Origin: Plectonema cf. radiosum LEGE 06105 | Lineage (GTDB): Bacteria; Cyanobacteriota; Cyanobacteriia; Cyanobacteriales; Nostocaceae | Length of the DNA: 34,424 bases | Assembly: GCF_015207665.1 (NCBI RefSeq) | Contig: NZ_JADEWL010000070.1 | Coordinates: 1-34,424 of the forward strand | Direction: 5' to 3' | In this document: piece after piece, positions 1-8,503 of the stretch | How positions within the stretch are numbered: the stretch's first letter is position 1 | Layout: every line of letters begins with the position of its first letter | The notes under the pieces: generated by a model | What the model saw: only the letters and a program-made list of their open reading frames with translations | The model's database searches: none | What the model was told of the DNA's origin: nothing | Made by a program: the position numbers and the translations under genes

Positions 1-5
1 ATCTC

Positions 6-1358
6 CTATTCCTTCTTCTGAACCCATCCTTCTTTGATAACTTGACGCTGACGAGCGATGACTAAGCTATTATCAGGGACATCTTCTGTGATGGTTGAAC
101 CTGCTGCTACGTATACATCATTACCCAAGGTAATTGGTGCAACTAAAACGCTATTAGAACCTGTTTTGGTGCGATCGCCAATTATAGTTTGATGTTTTTT
201 AACACCGTCGTAGTTAGCTGTGACTGTGCCTGCACCGATGTTTACTTTGGTGCCGGTGGTTGTATCTCCAAGATAAGAGAGGTGAGCAGCATTGGTACTG
301 TTGCCTAGTTTGCTGTTTTTCAATTCTACAAAATTACCTATACGGCAGTTTTCACCAACTTCTGCATGACCGCGTAAGTGAGCGTAAGGTCCAATTCGAC
401 TACTATTTTGAACTATGCTATCGGAAATTACTGAATATTTGGCGGTGACGTTTTCACCAATTAGGCTATTTTCAATTAAGCTTCCTGGACCGATATGACT
501 TCCTGTTTTAATGACTGTATTGCCCCGTAGATGGGTTTGGGGTTCAATGATTACGTCTGGTTCTAATTCCACTGTTTCATCGATGGTAATGCTGGCAGAG
601 TCGATCAAAGTCACACCAGCTTTCATCCACTTTTCTTTGATTCTTGCTTGCAATATATCGTAAGCAGCGGATAATTGTAAGCGGTCGTTGATGCCGCCAA
701 TTTCTTGGTAATCTTCTACATCTACCGCCATCACTGGGGCAACTTGAGTTACGGCATCGGTAAGATAATATTCTTTTTGAGCGTTATTTGCTTGTAAGTG
801 AGGCAGTATTTTTGCTAAATCCTCCCAGCGAAAACAGTACACTCCAGCATTAATCCGCTGATTTTCTTTTTGAGCAGCAGTACAATCTTTGTCTTCAACG
901 ATTTGTTGTAATACATTGTTATCATCGCAAAAAACTCGTCCGTAGCCTTGAGGATTGGGAAGTTTTGCTGTTAGGACAGTTGCTGCATTTTGATTTTCTT
1001 GGTGAATTTGTAAGAAATTTTTCAGAGTTTCGCCACGCAATAATGGTACATCACCATTAAGTATCAGCAAATCGCCATTGTAACCTTCTAGATGAGGTAG
1101 TAATTGCTGAATCGCATGACCTGTTCCCAATTGTACCGTTTGTTCCACAAATTCTAAATCAGGAATAGCTTGCAAGGCTGTTTTTACCTGTTCGGCTTCA
1201 TACCCAATGATTGTGATCCGACGTTCTGGTTGTAGTGGCTCAACACTTTGAATAACCCTTTCTACCAGCGATTTTCCTCCTACCGAATGTAAAACCTTGG
1301 GTAGGTTTGATTTCATTCTTGTACCGCGTCCAGCCGCTAAAATTGCTACAACTACCAT
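6..1358 (-). CDS. glmU: GlmU: bifunctional UDP-N-acetylglucosamine pyrophosphorylase / glucosamine-1-phosphate N-acetyltransferase
   Basis: This enzyme acetylates glucosamine-1-phosphate and then uridylylates it to UDP-GlcNAc, the cytoplasmic precursor of peptidoglycan and LPS. The 450-residue protein matches the family length of about 450-460 and is complete, with stop codon TAG at 6-8. The N-terminal uridyltransferase domain (about 1-230) starts with the nucleotide-binding signature [18 protein letters not shown] at 7-24 and has NGDVPL at 101-106. The C-terminal left-handed beta-helix (about 250-440) has hexapeptide repeats, the motif AAHLSYLGD with the expected catalytic His359, and [13 protein letters not shown]. 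The ATG start at 1358 lies directly before the first strand of the Rossmann-like fold. It follows the HD-GYP regulator on the same strand after 92 bp, so co-transcription is possible but not shown. Confidence 0.98.
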   Translation of the reverse strand: MVVVAILAAGRGTRMKSNLPKVLHSVGGKSLVERVIQSVEPLQPERRITIIGYEAEQVKTALQAIPDLEFVEQTVQLGTGHAIQQLLPHLEGYNGDLLILNGDVPLLRGETLKNFLQIHQENQNAATVLTAKLPNPQGYGRVFCDDNNVLQQIVEDKDCTAAQKENQRINAGVYCFRWEDLAKILPHLQANNAQKEYYLTDAVTQVAPVMAVDVEDYQEIGGINDRLQLSAAYDILQARIKEKWMKAGVTLIDSASITIDETVELEPDVIIEPQTHLRGNTVIKTGSHIGPGSLIENSLIGENVTAKYSVISDSIVQNSSRIGPYAHLRGHAEVGENCRIGNFVELKNSKLGNSTNAAHLSYLGDTTTGTKVNIGAGTVTANYDGVKKHQTIIGDRTKTGSNSVLVAPITLGNDVYVAAGSTITEDVPDNSLVIARQRQVIKEGWVQKKE

Positions 1359-1450
1359 AATTAGCCAACAGCTATAAATAAATACGAATGCGAATTTTAT
1401 TTTCGGCTCAAATATACCCGATTACATAGCCTTACCGAAATGCTATCCGC

Positions 1451-2677
1451 TTACAAATAGCTGTGATTTATGGTGCTAATAAATTCAGTAAACTGCTGGA
1501 TTAATTTTGGATTACGCCAGCCTTTGCTTGTTTCTTCATTTATAATTGACAATGCTTCAGATGCTGTAAAAGCTTTTTTATAAGGTCTTTCACTTGTTAA
1601 AGCATCATAAATATCAATAATTTGAAACACCTGGGCTAAGAAAGGTATTTGATCTTGCTTGAGTCCGTCTGGATATCCAGAACCGTCCCAACGTTCGTGA
1701 TGGCTGCGGATAATCGGAATTACTCCCTGCATACTGCGTAATGGTTGACAGATTCTTTCCCCGATCAAAACGTGCTGTCGCATTACTTCCCACTCTCCAG
1801 CGGTTAGTTTTCCTTTTTTGAGCAACACCGAATCGGGAATACCGACTTTACCAATATCGTGAAGATAGCCACCCCACATCAAATCCCTAATTTGATAGCG
1901 AGAAAGACCCAAATATTCGCCAAACGCTTTCCCAAAATTTACCAAACGTTCGCAATGATCTCCGGTATTGGGATCGCGGCTTTCAATGGCTCTAGCAATC
2001 GAAAACAGCGCTTTTTCAGCGTGGTCTAAATCTTCATTCAGACGTTTTTGGCGCACTAAAGACTTAACTCTTGCAGCCAACTCCACTCTGTCAAAAGGTT
2101 TGCTTAAGAAATCATCCGCTCCAACTTCAATTCCCCGGATTCGCGATCGCCTATCGTTCAAAGCTGTAATGAAAATCACCGGAATTAACCTTGTTTGTTC
2201 GTCCTGCTTGAGCAATTCACAAACTTGAAAGCCATCCATTTCCGGCATCATTACATCAAGCAAAATCAAATCCGGCTGTTTTTCGCTTACTAAATGCACC
2301 GCAGCAGAACCATTGTCTGCTTCAATAACTTCGTAGCCTTCCATTCCTAAAAGGGCTACTGCTGTCATCCGACTCGCAGCATGATCGTCAACGACCAAAA
2401 CTTTAGGCACATCATTTTCAAAGCATGAAAGCGGATATCCTTTAACTTGCAACGTTGTGGAAACCTGAGAATCGCCATCAACACGAACATAATTACTAGA
2501 ATCCTCATTATCAGTTTCTTTAACTTTCAAGTCACGATTGGTTAACTCCTCTGTATGACGTTCTGATTCTGTTGTTAAGGGATGATTTTTATCAGCTCTA
2601 TTATATAAGGTTGTGGGGTTTGACCCACTAACTTTTTGCTCGGTAGAGCCTGTATAATTGGATTTCCATTGAATCAC
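1451..2677 (-). CDS. Response regulator with REC receiver and HD-GYP phosphodiesterase domains
   Basis: This is a cytoplasmic two-component output protein of the RpfG type. HD-GYP domains typically hydrolyse cyclic di-GMP. The receiver domain covers about residues 92-208: VLVVDD at 93-98, phosphoacceptor Asp141 in LLDVMMPEMDG, Thr170 and Lys192 in SKPF. The HD-GYP domain covers about 220-400 with DHCERL at 239-244, HDIGK at 272-276 and HHERWDGSGYPDG at 325-337, so the metal ligands and GYP triad look intact. Residues 1-85 are polar and match no domain I know, and the ATG at 2677 is the only ATG before the receiver domain, so this start is uncertain. The partner histidine kinase is not adjacent; the large hybrid kinase at 18110-23890 is too distant to assume pairing. 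Confidence 0.93.
   Translation of the reverse strand: MIQWKSNYTGSTEQKVSGSNPTTLYNRADKNHPLTTESERHTEELTNRDLKVKETDNEDSSNYVRVDGDSQVSTTLQVKGYPLSCFENDVPKVLVVDDHAASRMTAVALLGMEGYEVIEADNGSAAVHLVSEKQPDLILLDVMMPEMDGFQVCELLKQDEQTRLIPVIFITALNDRRSRIRGIEVGADDFLSKPFDRVELAARVKSLVRQKRLNEDLDHAEKALFSIARAIESRDPNTGDHCERLVNFGKAFGEYLGLSRYQIRDLMWGGYLHDIGKVGIPDSVLLKKGKLTAGEWEVMRQHVLIGERICQPLRSMQGVIPIIRSHHERWDGSGYPDGLKQDQIPFLAQVFQIIDIYDALTSERPYKKAFTASEALSIINEETSKGWRNPKLIQQFTEFISTINHSYL
2638..2649 (+). other. tRNA D-arm-like hairpin within the 5' end of the HD-GYP gene
   Basis: GCTCGGTAGAGC forms a GCTC/GAGC stem with a GGTA loop, identical in form to a tRNA D-arm. A T-arm-like stem (GTGGG/CCCAC, 2613-2628) lies next to it in the wrong order and with a 6-base loop. 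There is no acceptor stem or anticodon arm, so it is not a tRNA gene. It may be a chance match or a tRNA-derived repeat that contributes to the odd N-terminus of the overlapping protein. Confidence 0.25.
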
Positions 2678-3257
2678 AAAGGCACTCCATTTTTATAGCA
2701 ACAATGCAATGTTTCAAAAACTAGTTTAGTACTTGAACGTATTTTAAAAAGCATTTTTATAGGCTTTTTATGATTTATGCCTAAATAATTTTCTCAAAAC
2801 ACAAGACTAAGTTTTTTTAATCTTTTTTTTTTAGAACATAGATAAAGTTGCCGACAACTTTACCCATTCTACAATTATAGTATCGTCAATTAAAACCAAT
2901 GTTAAATCAGGTTTTACACGGAGATTTGTGCTAACAGCAGCTTTTTCATTATCTTCAAGTCGAGTTATTTATATCAATTTATTAAGGTTTTTTATCAAGG
3001 CAAACAATATTAAGTAAAGCATTTATAGGAGTTTTGCTGAATAAACAATATAGTTATTCAACTATGTCGGACACACTATGACAGTGATGTTCAATCAAAT
3101 TAAACGTGATTTAAGTCACATCATAATCAAACATTTTCCGCTGTACATACTACTTAATAAGTATTAATTTTAACTATATATTTAGAATAAGTAATGGGAG
3201 AAGTTGCGGTTATGGGTAGATAGATAGGATACAAGCAATTACCGCAAGTGTTGTCAA
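2678..3257. other. Intergenic region without a recognisable gene (580 bp)
   Basis: This AT-rich spacer lies upstream of the HD-GYP gene and downstream of the MnmD gene, both on the minus strand. It holds a 9-bp hairpin at 2843-2862 (arms TAAAGTTG and CAACTTTA around CCGA), without a T-run downstream of it on either strand, and an A/T-rich run near 2810-2835. I see no convincing open reading frame, tRNA or tandem repeat. It presumably contains the promoter of the HD-GYP gene, but I could not pick a -10/-35 pair. Confidence 0.5.
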
Positions 3258-4136
3258 TTAATATACTATCTGCCAGCGTTTACGCCAGTGTGAAGTAGGT
3301 TCTAAATTAGAATTTTGTTGTTCAGATTCACGACGTTTAATAATTATAGATGGAGAATCGATTAGTGTTGGGTCTCGGTAGGGAATAGCAGCACGAGTTT
3401 GTAAATGTTCTTTTTCCTGTTGGCAGAGACATAATAGATGTGGAGAAGAATTTAAACTAAATCCAGCAATGGTTCCAGGGGTTTTTCTACCGATGGGTGG
3501 GGTTGAACCAATACTTAATCCGGCGTTTAAAAATGCCGTGCGTACAGCAGCAGCACAAGAATAAGTAGCTAACAAACCATCTTGTTGTAAACACAGAGAA
3601 ACTAGTTTAATAAATTCAATAGTCCATAAGTGAGGACACTGAGGTGGTGAAAAAGGGTCAAGAAAAATTGCGTCAGCTTTGAAACCAGATTGATACACTT
3701 GGTTAATTTTTTCTCTAGCATCACCAATTACCAGTGTGGCTTTTAATTGTTCTGTTTGTATGTGGTGTTCAAAAGCTATATTTGTCAAAATATTTATTAA
3801 ATCAGTATTCCAACTGTCGAATAAATTATGTGTAATCGCAGCTTGCGGTACTTTTGGATTTAATTCCAGACCAATTACTTCTATATAACAGTTAGGATTT
3901 ACTTGCCAAATTTTTTGAATAGCGGTCGCTGTATTGTATCCTAGTCCATAACAAACATCGAATATTCGTAAAAGTGGTAATTGAGCTTTTTCTATTAATA
4001 AGGTAGGAACAACATACTTAAAATAACTTTCTTGTTTTGCTCCAAAATGACTGTGAAATAATTCGTTAAATTCTTCAGAAAAGAAAGTTTTGGAGCCATC
4101 TGCTGTCAATTGAGGTGTAAAATCGCTTTCGGTCAT
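3258..4136 (-). CDS. mnmD: MnmD-type SAM-dependent methyltransferase (tRNA mnm5s2U biosynthesis)
   Basis: This is a stand-alone version of the N-terminal methyltransferase domain of MnmC. In characterised members it methylates aminomethyl(2-thio)uridine at the tRNA wobble position to mnm5(s2)U. The N-terminus carries the family block DGSKTFFSEEFNELFHSHFG (13-32). The SAM-binding loop is DVCYGLGYNTA (60-70), and the catalytic-site motif LDPFSPPQCPHLW is at 159-171. No FAD-oxidase (MnmC1) domain follows, and at 292 residues the length fits the monofunctional form. The start (ATG at 4136) is 39 bp from the divergently transcribed sulfurtransferase start, so the two share one very short promoter region. 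Pairing of a tRNA thiouridine modifier with a sulfurtransferase is suggestive, but no direct link is shown. Confidence 0.85.
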   Translation of the reverse strand: MTESDFTPQLTADGSKTFFSEEFNELFHSHFGAKQESYFKYVVPTLLIEKAQLPLLRIFDVCYGLGYNTATAIQKIWQVNPNCYIEVIGLELNPKVPQAAITHNLFDSWNTDLINILTNIAFEHHIQTEQLKATLVIGDAREKINQVYQSGFKADAIFLDPFSPPQCPHLWTIEFIKLVSLCLQQDGLLATYSCAAAVRTAFLNAGLSIGSTPPIGRKTPGTIAGFSLNSSPHLLCLCQQEKEHLQTRAAIPYRDPTLIDSPSIIIKRRESEQQNSNLEPTSHWRKRWQIVY

Positions 4137-4175
4137 TTATCAATGTTGTTAATAGATAGTTAATAATTAGTAATT

Positions 4176-5006
4176 ATGAAAGATATATCTTTAGTTGTTT
4201 CTAATCAATGGCTTTTTGAACATTTAAACGATAAAAATCTTGTTGTAGTTGATTGTCGTTTTTCTCTAGCTAATCCACAACAGGGAAAACTGGAGTATCA
4301 AGCAAGTCACATTCCGGGTTCCTATTACTTAGATTTGAATCAAGACCTTTCATCGAGTATACAAAAACATGGAGGAAGACATCCTTTACCGAATATTGAT
4401 GAATTTGCCGCAAAATTATCAGGAATGGGAGTAAATTTGGGGCAAACTTTAGTTATAGCTTATGATGATTCTCGTTTTGCTTTTGCATCTCGTTTATGGT
4501 GGTTATTACGCTATTTAGGACACGAACAAGTAGCGGTTTTAGATGGAGGTTTTAGCGGATGGCTGGCATCTAAGTATCCCGTTACAGTAGAGGTTCCTTC
4601 TCAAGGTAATGGTAAATTTATACCTCAGCCACAACCACAGATGATAGTGGATAGAGAAGCTGTAATAAATCGCAAAGATTTACCTCAAACAACTTTAGTA
4701 GACTCAAGAGAAAGCGATCGCTATCAAGGTATAACAGAACCAATTGATAAAATAGCTGGTCATATCCCAGGTGCGCTTAATTATCCTTGGAAACAAGTAA
4801 CCGACGAGTATGGTTATTTAATTCCACAACAACAGCAGCGCCATCGCTGGTCAGAATTAGAAAATAATCAAGAAATTATAGTTTATTGCGGTTCTGGTGT
4901 TACTGCTTGTGTTAATTTACTTTCCTTAGAATTAGCTGGGATTCACACGGGTAAACTTTATCCCGGTAGTTGGAGTGATTGGATTAGTTATACAGTTGAC
5001 AGTTGA
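4176..5006 (+). CDS. sseA: Sulfurtransferase, tandem rhodanese domains (3-mercaptopyruvate/thiosulfate type)
   Basis: The protein transfers sulfane sulfur from 3-mercaptopyruvate or thiosulfate to thiophilic acceptors in the cytoplasm. Two rhodanese domains are visible. The N-terminal one (about 5-135) contains HIPGSYYLDLNQDLS and lacks a catalytic Cys at the active-loop position (YDDSR). The C-terminal one (about 155-270) contains HIPGALNYPW and the active loop CGSGVTAC with catalytic Cys238. CGSGVT rather than CRKGVT suggests the mercaptopyruvate type (SseA/MST), though substrate is inferred. Length 276 is normal. The last four codons (TVDS) and the stop codon are supplied by a CAGTTGA heptamer repeat array at 4993-5019, so the natural C-terminus has been rewritten by the repeat. 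Confidence 0.88.
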   Translation: MKDISLVVSNQWLFEHLNDKNLVVVDCRFSLANPQQGKLEYQASHIPGSYYLDLNQDLSSSIQKHGGRHPLPNIDEFAAKLSGMGVNLGQTLVIAYDDSRFAFASRLWWLLRYLGHEQVAVLDGGFSGWLASKYPVTVEVPSQGNGKFIPQPQPQMIVDREAVINRKDLPQTTLVDSRESDRYQGITEPIDKIAGHIPGALNYPWKQVTDEYGYLIPQQQQRHRWSELENNQEIIVYCGSGVTACVNLLSLELAGIHTGKLYPGSWSDWISYTVDS

Positions 5007-5019
5007 CAGTTGACAGTTA
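4993..5019. repeat. STRR heptamer array (CAGTTGA)n overlapping the sulfurtransferase stop codon
   Basis: About four consecutive copies of the 7-bp unit CAGTTGA are present, the last one imperfect. Heptanucleotide short tandem repeats of this type are typical of heterocystous cyanobacteria. The array supplies the sulfurtransferase's final codons and its TGA stop, and it lies just before the convergent barrel-protein gene that ends at 5024. Confidence 0.85.
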
Positions 5020-5023
5020 TCAG

Positions 5024-6556
5024 TTAAAACTTTCCTAAATCTAAATTGTAATTAACGCTAAAAAACCAGCCGTCAAAATCAATATTGCTGTCTGTGGAAC
5101 CACCGAGAGTATAACCGCTTTGTAAGTTAATGCTGCTTAAGTCTGATATTCTGTATTTTAAGTTAGCGGATAGTCGATGATATTGATCTTCTCTACTTCG
5201 TTCTAAAAAGTTTGATAAGTTAAATTGATAATCGATACCAACCCGCAATGACTGCTGTAAATTATAGTTTAAAGACAACCAAGCATAGTTAATTATTCGG
5301 TTACGTTGTTCGGGTGGGTCTGTGAGACTCAAGCGAAGTTCGTAGAAGCTATCTAAATTCAATTTTGGTGTTATAGGGTCTCTTCTTCCTACAGAAAAGC
5401 GAAAAGAGTTTTCATCTAGAAATTTATCTCCTGATGAAAAGTTAAAGCGATCGCTATCTTTTGCATAAAATAATTGTTGATTACTCCATCCAATTTCACT
5501 GTACATTCGACTGCTCAACTGCTGGAAAACACCCAAGTTAAATCTTAGTTGGTTATAGTTAAATTCCGACTGGTCGCTGTATGTAATTATGCTGCCATTA
5601 ATGGAACCATTTAAGTAAGTTCTCGAACCAATTTTAAAGGGTGCTGCGGCAAGTGTCAGTCCAGTAAAGATTAAACCATCATCAATTGCATCGGTTCCAG
5701 AAGAAAAGATATTGCTTGTATGAAAGTAACCGACATTACCTAATAAATAGCCGATAGGTTTAATCTTTGCTACAGGTTTTTCTGTTGGTGGTGGTAGTTT
5801 TTGCTCTGGAGGTTGTGGTGTTTCTATCGGAATTTCCTGCGCTCTAATAATACCCAATTCTCCGTTGGCAGGCTGCTCTGACTTTGTTTTATTCTCTGCA
5901 AGTCGCTGTAATAATCTTTCTAATCTTTTAGAATGTTCGTTTTTAAGGGAATCTAACTTTTTCTCAATTTCTTCAGGAGAAGGTACAGGTAAGTCTGTAG
6001 GCTGACTATCTAAAGGTGGAGGGTTTTTTTCTACGTTTTCTGGGGTGGGTGGTGATGGTGGTTCTTGGTTTTGTGCTATCTCTATTATCTTGATCGGTGA
6101 TTCCCTATTTGAATTATTGGAAATTAATAAATCCGCACATCCTGAATCTGTTAAATCTGGATTTATAAAGGTATCTTGCTTGTATTGCAACTTAATTTTT
6201 TCCGGTAGAGATTTTGAAGTCATAGGGAGCGTCTTGCTTTCACTACAATTATCTTTGTCTACAATTAAGACGCTCTGTTCCTCCTGACTTAATCGTTCCG
6301 TTTTATTTTCAAAGCTGTTGGTGTAAATTATGGACGGCTGCAAGTTTACCGATATGTCGTTTACTTTAGGGCGATCGCCAATGGAAATTAAGTGTGAATC
6401 TTCTAAAAATGATATCTTTGATACATATTCCCCTTGTTTTGTCTGCTTGTTTACATGGGTAGCTTTTACCACTTTTATGCTGGTACAACACCATATTGTG
6501 CTGCTGGAGGCGAACATTACGTAAAACCATAAATTGTTCCAGTCTTTTAATTTCAT
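5024..6556 (-). CDS. Putative outer-membrane beta-barrel protein with Pro-rich/coiled-coil periplasmic segment
   Basis: I do not recognise a named family. With the ATG at 6556 the protein has 510 residues; a TTG at 6604 would add 16, but the ATG lies directly before a Lys-started hydrophobic segment (NLWFYVMFASSSTIWC) that resembles a signal peptide or anchor. The middle (about 155-265) is rich in Pro and charged residues, with a predicted coiled coil around EIEKKLDSLKNEHSKRLERL. From about residue 268 to the end the sequence alternates hydrophobic and polar residues with many Tyr, Asn, Phe and Ser (for example SINLQSGYTLGG), and it ends in Phe (NLDLGKF). That is the classic C-terminal signal for insertion by the Bam complex. 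About 10-12 strands are plausible. It is divergent from the FecR-domain gene, with about 350 bp between starts. Confidence 0.72.
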   Translation of the reverse strand: MKLKDWNNLWFYVMFASSSTIWCCTSIKVVKATHVNKQTKQGEYVSKISFLEDSHLISIGDRPKVNDISVNLQPSIIYTNSFENKTERLSQEEQSVLIVDKDNCSESKTLPMTSKSLPEKIKLQYKQDTFINPDLTDSGCADLLISNNSNRESPIKIIEIAQNQEPPSPPTPENVEKNPPPLDSQPTDLPVPSPEEIEKKLDSLKNEHSKRLERLLQRLAENKTKSEQPANGELGIIRAQEIPIETPQPPEQKLPPPTEKPVAKIKPIGYLLGNVGYFHTSNIFSSGTDAIDDGLIFTGLTLAAAPFKIGSRTYLNGSINGSIITYSDQSEFNYNQLRFNLGVFQQLSSRMYSEIGWSNQQLFYAKDSDRFNFSSGDKFLDENSFRFSVGRRDPITPKLNLDSFYELRLSLTDPPEQRNRIINYAWLSLNYNLQQSLRVGIDYQFNLSNFLERSREDQYHRLSANLKYRISDLSSINLQSGYTLGGSTDSNIDFDGWFFSVNYNLDLGKF

Positions 6557-6907
6557 ACTAAAACTTGTTTTACCTTTGCTAGATTCAAATGTGAGGGCTA
6601 TCAATGTCCTCTATGAAATCGAAAATTTTGCTTAACTTTAATATCTACACTCAAACTTAAATACATTCATAAGTAAAACTCATAATACTTAGTATTTATG
6701 ATAAGATTTATTTTTGTTTTGCCAAATAATTTTAAAGTTAATAATATATAGTAGATTCGCTTATTTTATATATTTAATTTTCAAGATGATTTAAGCAAAT
6801 TTACGTAAAGAAAATCGTTATAACAGTTTACAAGCTCGAACTATTTATTTCTCTAGTCGTCTCGACTGGTGGGGTAATTGTCAAATTACGCAGCGGACAC
6901 AAATTTT
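6557..6907. other. Divergent intergenic region between barrel and FecR genes
   Basis: This AT-rich spacer must hold the promoters of two divergent envelope genes. I see no strong consensus promoter, operator palindrome or RNA structure. A G-rich stretch, GGTGGGG at 6869-6875, sits just before a TTG codon at 6878 that is in frame with the FecR gene and could be an alternative start with a ribosome-binding site. Confidence 0.4.
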
Positions 6908-8458
6908 ATGTTCAGCAAGTTATTTCCTTTGGTAGTTGCCAGTTTATGGGGAGTTGTGGTAGTGCTACCAACACAACCAGCAAATGCATCAACTCCTTTG
7001 ACTCAGGCTGTGGTTAAGAGCCTGCGTAACTGGGTGCAACTGATGCCTCAAAGCCGACCAAAGCGTCGAGCGCAAATTAAAGACGCTATGACTCCTGGAG
7101 ACGGATTATCCACGGGTAAGGCTTCTTTGGTGGATTTGCGTTTTAACGATGGTTCTTTGGCAAGGATTGGTGAAAGAGCTGTATTTCGCTTTGTGCCTCG
7201 AAGTCGAACATTTAGGCTGTCAAACGGAACTGTGTTACTGCTGATACCACCGGGACAGGGAGAAACAAAGGTCAGGACTCGTAGTGCTGCTGCAACGATT
7301 CGTGGTTCGGCTTTATTTGTACGCTATGATGAGCAAACAGATACCACGGTTGTTGGTTCGTTGACCGATAGCGGTATAGAAGTTTTTAATCAAGATGAAT
7401 CTCGTTCTCGGGTACTTAAAGCGGGACAGTTGATAGTTTTAGTTAAGGGAGAAATTCAGGGATTATACAATTTTGACCTGAGAAGTTTTTACGATACAAG
7501 CGATTTAGTACGTGGACTTGATTTGACTAAACCCAATAATACACCTTCTTCAGACCCTGCGATGGCTAGCGTTCAAGCAGAAACTTCTGAAGCTCTGTCA
7601 AAACAGGTGCCTATTACAGGTGAGAATGTTGTTGAAAATCCATCTTTTATACAATTAAGTCCTGTTTCTTCAGATGTACCAGATGAAGAGGTTGTTCAGG
7701 ATGCTTTACCTGTGAATTCTTTGGTAGACACCGGACAAGTTATTTTAAATAATACAGAGGAAAGTGAAGACAAACCTACTCCACAAACTCCTTCAAATCC
7801 ACCAACTAATAACGACAAACCTACTCCACAAACTCCTTCAAATCCACCAACTAATAACGACAAACCACAACCACAAACTCCTTCAAATCCACCAACTAAT
7901 AACGACAAACCTACTCCACAAACTCCTTCAAATCCACCAACTAATAACGACAAACCTACTCCACAAATTCCTTCAAATCCACCAACTAATAACGACAAAC
8001 CACAACCACAAATTCCTTCAAATCCACCAACTAATAACGACAAACCACAACCACAAACTCCTTCAAATCCACCAACTAATAACGACAAACCACAACCACA
8101 AATTCCGACTCCGGAACCAACTACTCCAGAACCAACTACTCCAGAACCAACTACTCCGGAACCAACTACTCCGGAACCAACTACTCCGGAACCAACTATT
8201 CCGACTCCGGAACCAACTATTCCGGAACCAACTATTCCGACTCCGGAACCAACTATTCCGGAACCAACTATTCCGGAACCAACTATTCCGACTCCGGAAC
8301 CAACTATTCCAGAACCAACTATTCCGACTCCGGAACCAACTATTCCAGAACCAACTATTCCGACTCCGGAACCAACTATTCCAGAACCAACTATTCCGAC
8401 TCCGGAACCAACTATTCCAGAACCAACTACTCCGGAACCACCTCCGATATCTACCTAG
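6908..8458 (+). CDS. Secreted FecR-domain protein with long Pro/Thr-rich tandem-repeat tail
   Basis: Starting at the ATG at 6908, the protein has 516 residues. An in-frame TTG at 6878, preceded by GGTGGGG, would add 10 residues. Residues 1-27 form a signal peptide (hydrophobic VVASLWGVVVVL, cleavage after PANA). A FecR domain covers about 60-180 (ARIGERAVFRFVP, then VRTRSAAATIRGSALFVRYD), the fold that sits on the periplasmic side in FecR-type signalling. No transmembrane helix follows, so this is not a classical anti-sigma FecR. From about residue 288 seven 15-residue repeats of the type DKPTPQTPSNPPTNN are followed by PEPTT and PTPEPTIPEPTI units to the C-terminus, a stiff extended stalk. 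It is divergent from a barrel protein and convergent with a CHASE2 kinase. Location in periplasm or cell wall is inferred. Confidence 0.85.
   Translation: MFSKLFPLVVASLWGVVVVLPTQPANASTPLTQAVVKSLRNWVQLMPQSRPKRRAQIKDAMTPGDGLSTGKASLVDLRFNDGSLARIGERAVFRFVPRSRTFRLSNGTVLLLIPPGQGETKVRTRSAAATIRGSALFVRYDEQTDTTVVGSLTDSGIEVFNQDESRSRVLKAGQLIVLVKGEIQGLYNFDLRSFYDTSDLVRGLDLTKPNNTPSSDPAMASVQAETSEALSKQVPITGENVVENPSFIQLSPVSSDVPDEEVVQDALPVNSLVDTGQVILNNTEESEDKPTPQTPSNPPTNNDKPTPQTPSNPPTNNDKPQPQTPSNPPTNNDKPTPQTPSNPPTNNDKPTPQIPSNPPTNNDKPQPQIPSNPPTNNDKPQPQTPSNPPTNNDKPQPQIPTPEPTTPEPTTPEPTTPEPTTPEPTTPEPTIPTPEPTIPEPTIPTPEPTIPEPTIPEPTIPTPEPTIPEPTIPTPEPTIPEPTIPTPEPTIPEPTIPTPEPTIPEPTTPEPPPIST
7769..8083 (+). repeat. Seven tandem 45-bp coding repeats
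   Basis: Seven uninterrupted 45-bp units each encode DKPxPQxPSNPPTNN, followed by a partial eighth. Units differ only at a few positions (Thr/Gln at residue 4, Thr/Ile at residue 7), and the DNA is nearly identical, which points to recent expansion or homogenisation. Because the unit is a multiple of 3, copy-number change keeps the frame. Confidence 0.95.
8108..8449 (+). repeat. Tandem 15-bp and 36-bp Pro-Glu-Pro-Thr coding repeats
   Basis: Six PEPTT-type 15-bp units are followed by six larger units built on PTPEPTIPEPTI (36 bp, one with an extra 15-bp PEPTI). The DNA shows CCGGAACCAACTATT and CCAGAACCAACTATT variants arranged in order, consistent with stepwise duplication. Other frames and the opposite strand lack stop codons here only because of this repetition. 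Confidence 0.93.
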
Positions 8459-8465
8459 ATAAAAT

Positions 8466-8491
8466 GGTGTGTTACCCTCCGCTAACACACC
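8466..8491. terminator. Hairpin between convergent genes, probable bidirectional terminator
   Basis: Arms GGTGTGTTA and TAACACACC form a perfect 9-bp stem with an 8-base loop, in the 45 bp between the ends of the FecR gene (8458) and the kinase gene (8504). There is no long T-run on either side. The same GGTGTGTTA type of palindrome is a common dispersed repeat in cyanobacteria, so it may be a repeat that serves as a terminator. Confidence 0.55.
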
Positions 8492-8503
8492 CTACCAAAA
8501 GCA

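Noticed and set aside
2613-2649. A tRNA gene in the 5' part of the HD-GYP gene
   Set aside because: The arms occur in the wrong order, the T-loop is 6 bases, and there is no anticodon arm or acceptor stem.
2843-2862. Hairpin as a transcription terminator
   Set aside because: The stem TAAAGTTG/CAACTTTA has no T-run after it on either strand, and no gene ends next to it.
7769-8449. CRISPR array
   Set aside because: The repeats are contiguous with no unique spacers and are in-frame coding sequence. The STRR arrays are also spacer-free.
6908-8458. FecR gene as a classical iron-citrate anti-sigma system
   Set aside because: There is no transmembrane helix in the protein, no ECF sigma-factor gene, and the neighbouring barrel lacks a recognisable TonB-dependent plug domain and is too short (about 240 residues).
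7696-8488. Open frames on the opposite strand and in a second plus frame across the FecR gene's repeat region
   Set aside because: They are open only because the underlying DNA repeats with a period divisible by 3. They lack start signals and encode low-complexity repeats.
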